From positions 1 through 11,403 of the forward strand of contig MU617526.1 in NCBI GenBank assembly GCA_025201705.1: 11,403 bases of DNA. The letters are read 5' to 3'. Origin of the DNA: Dissophora ornata. Taxonomy: Eukaryota; Mortierellomycota; Mortierellomycetes; Mortierellales; Mortierellaceae. The notes beneath the pieces are model-generated. The model saw nothing but the letters and a program-made list of their open reading frames with translations, did not search any database and was not told the DNA's origin. The position numbers were made by a program, and so were the translations under genes. Shown piece after piece: positions 7,757 through 11,403 of the stretch. The first letter of the stretch is position 1, and each line of letters begins with the position of its first letter.

Positions 7757-7766
7757 TATATAAAAG
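7757..7766 (+). promoter_or_regulatory. Strong TATA-like box next to the right flanking repeat
   Basis: TATATAAAAG lies 9 bp before the right flanking repeat. An ATG at 7800 follows at the usual distance and opens 18 codons, and a textbook 5' splice site GTAAGTAG lies at 7853-7860 just where the frame would stop. No downstream exon could be recognised, so a first exon or noncoding transcript is only a possibility. Confidence 0.35.
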
Positions 7767-7774
7767 CAACAGGC

Positions 7775-7814
7775 GTGGCGTCGTGTACGGTTCTCGAGGA
7801 TGGATGAGCAGGGT
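7775..7814 (+). repeat. Flanking direct repeat, right copy (about 40 bp)
   Basis: Second copy of the 6790-6831 motif, same orientation, start-to-start distance 985 bp. It lacks the CG dinucleotide before AGCAGGGT. Confidence 0.75.
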
Positions 7815-7934
7815 TTCCGTTCAAAGATGCTCCTGCCTCGCGTTACACCTCAGTAAGTAGAAGCAATCCCAATTCTCTGGATTAAATACGGTGAGTTAAG
7901 ACGTAAACTGCAAAAAAGTTCGCGACAATCCTTT

Positions 7935-8704
7935 TCACAGAGAAGAGAACACAGCCGTGGTTTCTATGTGCCTTCTTTTAATCCGGGACAAGAGACGTTG
8001 TGCAAGAACCAACAGCCCTATGATGATTTTTGATATGTTCATTTGGAAGAGATCCTCATTATAAAGTTTGCTCATGATCTGCCGTGATATTAGCGAGTTT
8101 TCAATAGCAAACCAAGTATGCCCAAATGATCCATTTCTTTTGGAAGCATCTGAAAGCTCGGTGATTCCTCTTGTTGCCACGAATATTTCTAGGTTGCGCT
8201 CAGCCCTTGATAAAGATCGCCACCGCGAAACTTCGGACCTGATTAGGTTCCGAGCACTCTTGCAGGGTCCAATATAAATCATGCGGGGTCTCGTGTCCAA
8301 CTGGCCCTCACGCGAGTGTAACTCCGAGTCCAGATACTCGTCCACGCCCACTCCTCGGAACACGGCGGGCCCCAGCTGGAGATGCCCGCATAGTCTTCGA
8401 CTTGAACGTGTAAATAGTCTCGGTCCCTATACCTTGGCTTCCTGTCTGCAATTAAATTATAACATTATTAAATATGTCTAGTCCCATCCCTATACCCACT
8501 TTTGTCTGTTCCTGGTACCCTCTTTGTCTCCTCAGTAGCCTTTGATGGCCGGTCCATATTCAGCTCTGGAATGTTTTCCTTGTCCCTTTGGAATATAAAA
8601 CAGCCTTCATGTTGTGCCCAACGCCATAACAGAAATGCTCTGAGGAAAAAAAATAGGGCAAGCAGAGTAAAACTATAGACGCCAACTAGTGTCAGCCGAC
8701 CCAT
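7935..8704 (-). CDS. Putative two-exon membrane-anchored protein, frame-broken
   Basis: Exon 1 (8500-8704) starts at ATG 8702-8704. Residues 5-28 (TLVGVYSFTLLALFFFLRAF and onward) form a hydrophobic segment flanked by Arg, followed by a charged stretch, the layout of a signal anchor or type II membrane protein. Exon 2 (7935-8445) begins RKPRYRDRDYLHVQVEDYAG and, after an apparent missing base near 8367-8373, continues in another frame with VFRGVGVDEYLDSELH and RPRMIYIGPCKSARNLI to a TAA at 7935-7937. A short hydrophobic run (IIIGLLVL) lies near the C-terminus. The exons fit a phase-1 54-bp intron. I do not recognise the family; a lumenal enzyme domain is conceivable but unsupported. It lies head to head with the 9100 gene, about 395 bp between starts. 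The single break in a GGGCCCC run may be a real mutation or a base-calling error. Confidence 0.45.
8446..8499 (-). other. Candidate 54-bp intron
   Basis: Donor AAAA|GTGGGT (starts 8499), A/T-rich interior, acceptor TTTAATTGCAG| (ends 8446). Splicing in phase 1 removes the TAA at 8468-8470 and continues into RKPRYRDRD. Length and acceptor fit fungal introns; the donor is imperfect. Confidence 0.45.
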
Positions 8705-9099
8705 ACACTCTCCCCTGGCGTCGTGAAGATATGGTCATCCGCGTTGTTGAATACGGGATGCCTCACGCGAGCAGTTACTTCAGAGGTTGCTTGAACCGGT
8801 AATGTGGTGCAGCAAAGCCGAGGTGATGATCAGCTCTGACGTGTTTTGTTTTCCAAAAGGAAACTGCAGCGGTTTCATGTAGCCGTCGCAGTCAGATTTA
8901 TGGGGGTCCATGTCCATGATTGTTTCTCTTCGGCAGCAGCCCTTTTGGGGAAACAATTTGAGACACTTTTTTTCGTCATCCTCTTCCTTTTCCCTTCTCA
9001 CACTCTTCTTTCCCCTCTCGCTCTTGCCACAGAACACACATACACAAACACACACACACGTATATCCGCCTCTCAGCAACAACAACAACTCGCCTCACC
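8705..9099. promoter_or_regulatory. Bidirectional intergenic promoter region with CT and CA tracts
   Basis: 395 bp between the divergent ATGs at 8704 (-) and 9100 (+). The half near 9100 has a pyrimidine-rich tract (about 8967-9028) followed by a CA-rich run (9033-9059) and a CAACAACAACAA leader. Such CT/CA leaders are usual before well-expressed fungal genes. No clear TATA box was seen for either gene. Confidence 0.5.
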
Positions 9100-10362
9100 A
9101 TGGACCCATCCTCGCCCCAGCGCACCGACTCGCCTCAGCTCCAGCCGAGAGACAAGGACGGCCGCCCGATCGGAATGAGCCCCAGCTGGCAGTCCTTTGC
9201 GAGCATGAGCTCAAACCAGCTGCCGTCCCAGGCCATCCTAGAGTCAATGGACCCCTCTATTGATGCCGCACACGAATCCGAACACGACAGGCCATCCGTC
9301 CTGCCCGAGATTCTCCCTGGCTTCAAGAGCAGGATGGCCGATATCCATCATGCAACACTCAAGAGCGTCGCCGACAGTTCCAATGACCAGCACAGCAACG
9401 ACAATGGTAACGATACCTCTTACCCTCGCGATGATGACGGCCACAATGACACCAAAATAGAGAAGAAAAGGAATAAGGAGCCAAAGTGGACAGGAGGCAC
9501 CATGTTCCCGACGATGATGGGGTACAGCAGTCCCTTTGGAAGTAGTGGCGGCCTTGATAACAGAAGCCATAATAACAAAGCCTATCACCGCTCTACCTTT
9601 GAAGACGCCAATAGGAAACTTGCCAGAAACTCGATCCTATACGAATCCTCAGATCTTACAGAGTCGACGACAAAGCTCTCGGACGAGGACGACAACTTTG
9701 ATTATAACCAGGCACCTCAGCGCGTTTCTTCTGGAGAGGCACAGCCTTCAAGGACTCTGGTTCAGGGCGGTCAAGGAGATCGCCGTTGGTCACATGAGCT
9801 CTCGCCCGACAAAGCCGGTCTTGTCGGGGCTGCGTTAGAGGCTGCAGGTCTACTAAAGGATGTGGTATTGGACAAGATTCATCAGCGTCCTCCTTCATCC
9901 AGCTCACCTTCATCACATCCGGATGTTCATGAAACCGCCCGCCGTCAGATGGGTCTCTCGCCTGAGGAAAAGCTCGAGGCTGCCAAGGTGGCGTTTGGTG
10001 GAGCTGAGGAGGCTGGAGATCAGAACATTTATCTCGAGGGACTCCAGGAACATCTGCGCCATGAAAATGCTGCACGGTCGGCGGCGGCGGCTGCAGAGGC
10101 TGCGGCATCCTTGAGCACTGGAGCTGTGGAGGCAAAGGATCTGTTGGGCTCTGCCCCAGAAGTCGCGCAGGAGCACCGCAAATCTGTTTTCCATTTGGCG
10201 GCCAATCCAGAAGTGAGGAAGAGCATGCTTCTGGAGCATCCGGAATCGTTAGGATACCATGCTCGTGACCCCAACTTGGCGCCGTTCGAAGAACCGACGG
10301 TTATTCAGCATCGTCTCCAGGGTAGCAATGTCGAACAGGATCTGTCGAAAACGAGCCGTTAA
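9100..10362 (+). CDS. Intact 420-aa disordered and alanine-rich protein, unknown function
   Basis: Single exon; ATG at 9100 in an excellent context (CTCACCATGG), TAA at 10360-10362. Residues 1-235 are rich in Ser, Asp, Asn, Gln and Pro with little hydrophobic core, thus probably disordered. A basic patch KIEKKRNKEPK (119-129) could be a nuclear localisation signal. From 233 the protein becomes helical: a segment with LVGAALEAAGLLKDVVLDKI (241-260), then after a Ser/Pro linker (264-273) LSPEEKLEAAKVAFGGAEEA (286-305), an Ala-rich helix (325-338) and a conserved-looking end (HRKSVFHLAANPEVRKSMLL, 359-378). LSP followed by an acidic or Lys-containing helix occurs twice (234 and 286), perhaps an old internal duplication. 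No signal peptide, membrane segment or enzyme motif. Function unknown. The long clean frame, start context and leader support a real gene. Confidence 0.8.
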   Translation: MDPSSPQRTDSPQLQPRDKDGRPIGMSPSWQSFASMSSNQLPSQAILESMDPSIDAAHESEHDRPSVLPEILPGFKSRMADIHHATLKSVADSSNDQHSNDNGNDTSYPRDDDGHNDTKIEKKRNKEPKWTGGTMFPTMMGYSSPFGSSGGLDNRSHNNKAYHRSTFEDANRKLARNSILYESSDLTESTTKLSDEDDNFDYNQAPQRVSSGEAQPSRTLVQGGQGDRRWSHELSPDKAGLVGAALEAAGLLKDVVLDKIHQRPPSSSSPSSHPDVHETARRQMGLSPEEKLEAAKVAFGGAEEAGDQNIYLEGLQEHLRHENAARSAAAAAEAAASLSTGAVEAKDLLGSAPEVAQEHRKSVFHLAANPEVRKSMLLEHPESLGYHARDPNLAPFEEPTVIQHRLQGSNVEQDLSKTSR

Positions 10363-10490
10363 AAAAATAAGGAAAAGGCTTTGTGGCCATTGTGATATTC
10401 GTTCTCTTCTCTGTTTACACGATGAACCCGTAGCGCACTTGCAACATTCCCCTCACCTCCCCAATCAATCAGTAAAGTCCAGATTATGCG

Positions 10491-10518
<28 letters not shown>
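10491..10518 (+). repeat. A28 homopolymer
   Basis: Twenty-eight A followed by GAGAGAGAC, about 130 bp past the stop of the 9100 gene. No flanking duplication was found, so it is treated as a simple repeat. Confidence 0.9.
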
Positions 10519-10521
<3 letters not shown>

Positions 10522-10664
10522 AGAGACATGGCTATTCATTTAGGGACCAAGGTCGCATGAAAGTCTAGTTTGCATACGTTGCGAGAAAAAAAAACAATGA
10601 AAGCAAAAAAGTTCTCTTCCTAAAAAAACTTGCCTCCGCAATACTTTTTGTGTCCCTTTTTGGT

Positions 10665-10670
10665 TTTATT
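10665..10670 (-). terminator. AATAAA polyadenylation signal
   Basis: The minus strand reads AATAAA 17 bases after the TAG of the 10687-11148 gene, a usual position for a fungal cleavage signal. Confidence 0.5.
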
Positions 10671-10686
10671 GTCTACGGCTGTTCCT

Positions 10687-11148
10687 CTACCATCCGATTC
10701 GACCGGCAGGAGTAGCACCGCCAATGAGCAAGATACTAACGATTCTGAAGGTAGCCTGGCCGAGGGCCTTGGTCGCTCTGGTGAGATAAACTCTGGTCCT
10801 TGCCCACCAATTAGTGCTTACGTATTCGTTCACGTTCACCTCGAATGTGGTGATGACTTCAAAGTATCCTTCCAGGTAGCAATGGCGATAGTCGCTATTA
10901 CACTTTACAGTTTTATCGACCAGGCTTAGCAATTTGTCGTAGTCTTGGTATCCTGGATCGGACAACAGTACAAGCTTGGGCATGGTCACGGTCTTGGTCT
11001 TGCTACCGACCTCGAATCTAGATCCGGGACGACATGTCCACCCCTTAGGTTCCAGTCCAAAGTCTTTAACCAAACTATCGAACACCTTGCACTCTTCGAT
11101 CGAGCAGACTTTACACACGTCACTCGACGACGATGGAGCATTGCCCAT
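10687..11148 (-). CDS. Small cysteine-containing protein with myristoylation-type N-terminus
   Basis: 153 residues; ATG 11146-11148 in a good context (CAACCATGGG), TAG 10687-10689. The N-terminus MGNAPSSSSD fits the N-myristoylation pattern (Gly2, small residues, Ser6, no Pro at 7), which would direct it to membranes; the pattern is permissive and not proof. Cys12, Cys15 and Cys20 (VCKVCSIEEC) lie close together, with further Cys at 39, 83 and 90. A Trp pair (114-115) and a modest hydrophobic run near the end (RIVSILLIGG, 135-144) follow. No known domain was recognised. The last about 30 residues look less constrained, so a missed intron or shortened end is possible. TATA-like sequence upstream and AATAAA downstream support a transcribed gene. 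Confidence 0.6.
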   Translation of the reverse strand: MGNAPSSSSDVCKVCSIEECKVFDSLVKDFGLEPKGWTCRPGSRFEVGSKTKTVTMPKLVLLSDPGYQDYDKLLSLVDKTVKCNSDYRHCYLEGYFEVITTFEVNVNEYVSTNWWARTRVYLTRATKALGQATFRIVSILLIGGATPAGRIGW

Positions 11149-11289
11149 GGTTGATATAGTAGATGATGCAAAAGAGTGAAGAGGTGGGGGTTTTGGCTTT
11201 CTTGGAGGGAGTGTGCAGTATAAGTATGGAGGAGGTGTGAAGGAGGTGAAAACCCAGGGAAGCCGTGCAGTAGGAAAGGCCCCTTTGTG

Positions 11290-11297
11290 TATTTATG
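11290..11297 (-). promoter_or_regulatory. TATA-like box for the 153-aa gene
   Basis: The minus strand reads CATAAATA about 142 bp before the ATG at 11148, followed downstream by a pyrimidine/CA-rich leader (about 11165-11240). A weaker TTATAC lies nearer the gene (about 11217-11222). Confidence 0.35.
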
Positions 11298-11403
11298 CGT
11301 GCCAAAGGTCTCGACCGAAAGCGTGAGTCAACAGGGTCTGTGCTGCTCGCGTTCGATTTTGCAAGCCTAATAATTGCGTTGGGTCGCTCCCACACACCCC
11401 CCC

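Noticed and set aside
9656..10135. Pro/Gln-rich minus-strand frame antisense to the 9100 gene
   Set aside because: Its composition is the complement of the Ala/Ser/Gln-rich coding strand, and it has no independent promoter or motif.
11380..11403. C-rich end as telomeric repeat
   Set aside because: Only CACACACCCCCCC-like sequence, with no repeated TTAGGG/CCCTAA-type unit.

Overview
The window looks like nuclear DNA of a filamentous fungus. Supporting signs are short GT-AG introns (74 and 54 bp candidates), polypyrimidine and CA-rich leaders before well-placed ATGs, a fungal-type GNAT acetyltransferase, a SWIM-containing Mutator-like (MULE) transposase relic, and a truncated Crinkler/RHS-like C-terminus. 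The mix of MULE, Crinkler-like and other broken multi-copy-looking genes suggests an early-diverging lineage (Mucoromycota, perhaps Mortierellomycotina). That placement is inference from remembered family style; no search was run. There are no bacterial operons, rRNA, tRNA or CRISPR.

Layout. 1-301 (-): 3' part of an open frame that leaves the window to the left and codes for an acidic then Lys/Arg/Glu-rich tail. 302-935: no gene, but an A-rich insert bracketed by 10-bp direct repeats. 936-2730 (-): a transposon graveyard with an RNase H-like retroelement fragment and a broken MULE transposase that still has a recognisable intron and SWIM zinc finger. 3061-3858 (+): an intact, intronless GNAT acetyltransferase with its promoter. 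About 3965-4618 (+): truncated, frameshifted Crinkler-like C-terminus. 4859-6654 (-): a long broken gene of unknown function with a TATA box and conserved-looking segments spread over several frames. 6790-7814: a noncoding repeat block with five regularly spaced 57-bp cores, bracketed by about 42-bp direct repeats. 7935-8704 (-): probable two-exon gene with an N-terminal membrane anchor and one apparent frameshift. 9100-10362 (+): intact 420-residue disordered/Ala-rich orphan protein. 10687-11148 (-): small Cys-containing protein with an N-myristoylation-type N-terminus, a TATA-like box and an AATAAA signal.

The genes do not form a pathway. Three apparently healthy genes (GNAT, the 420-aa protein, the 153-aa protein) sit among decayed mobile or expanded-family sequences. 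Three frame breaks, in three different loci, fall in short G/C runs, so base-calling or assembly error must be excluded before all of them are treated as true pseudogenes. The most unusual structure is the 57-bp repeat array at 6837-7408.
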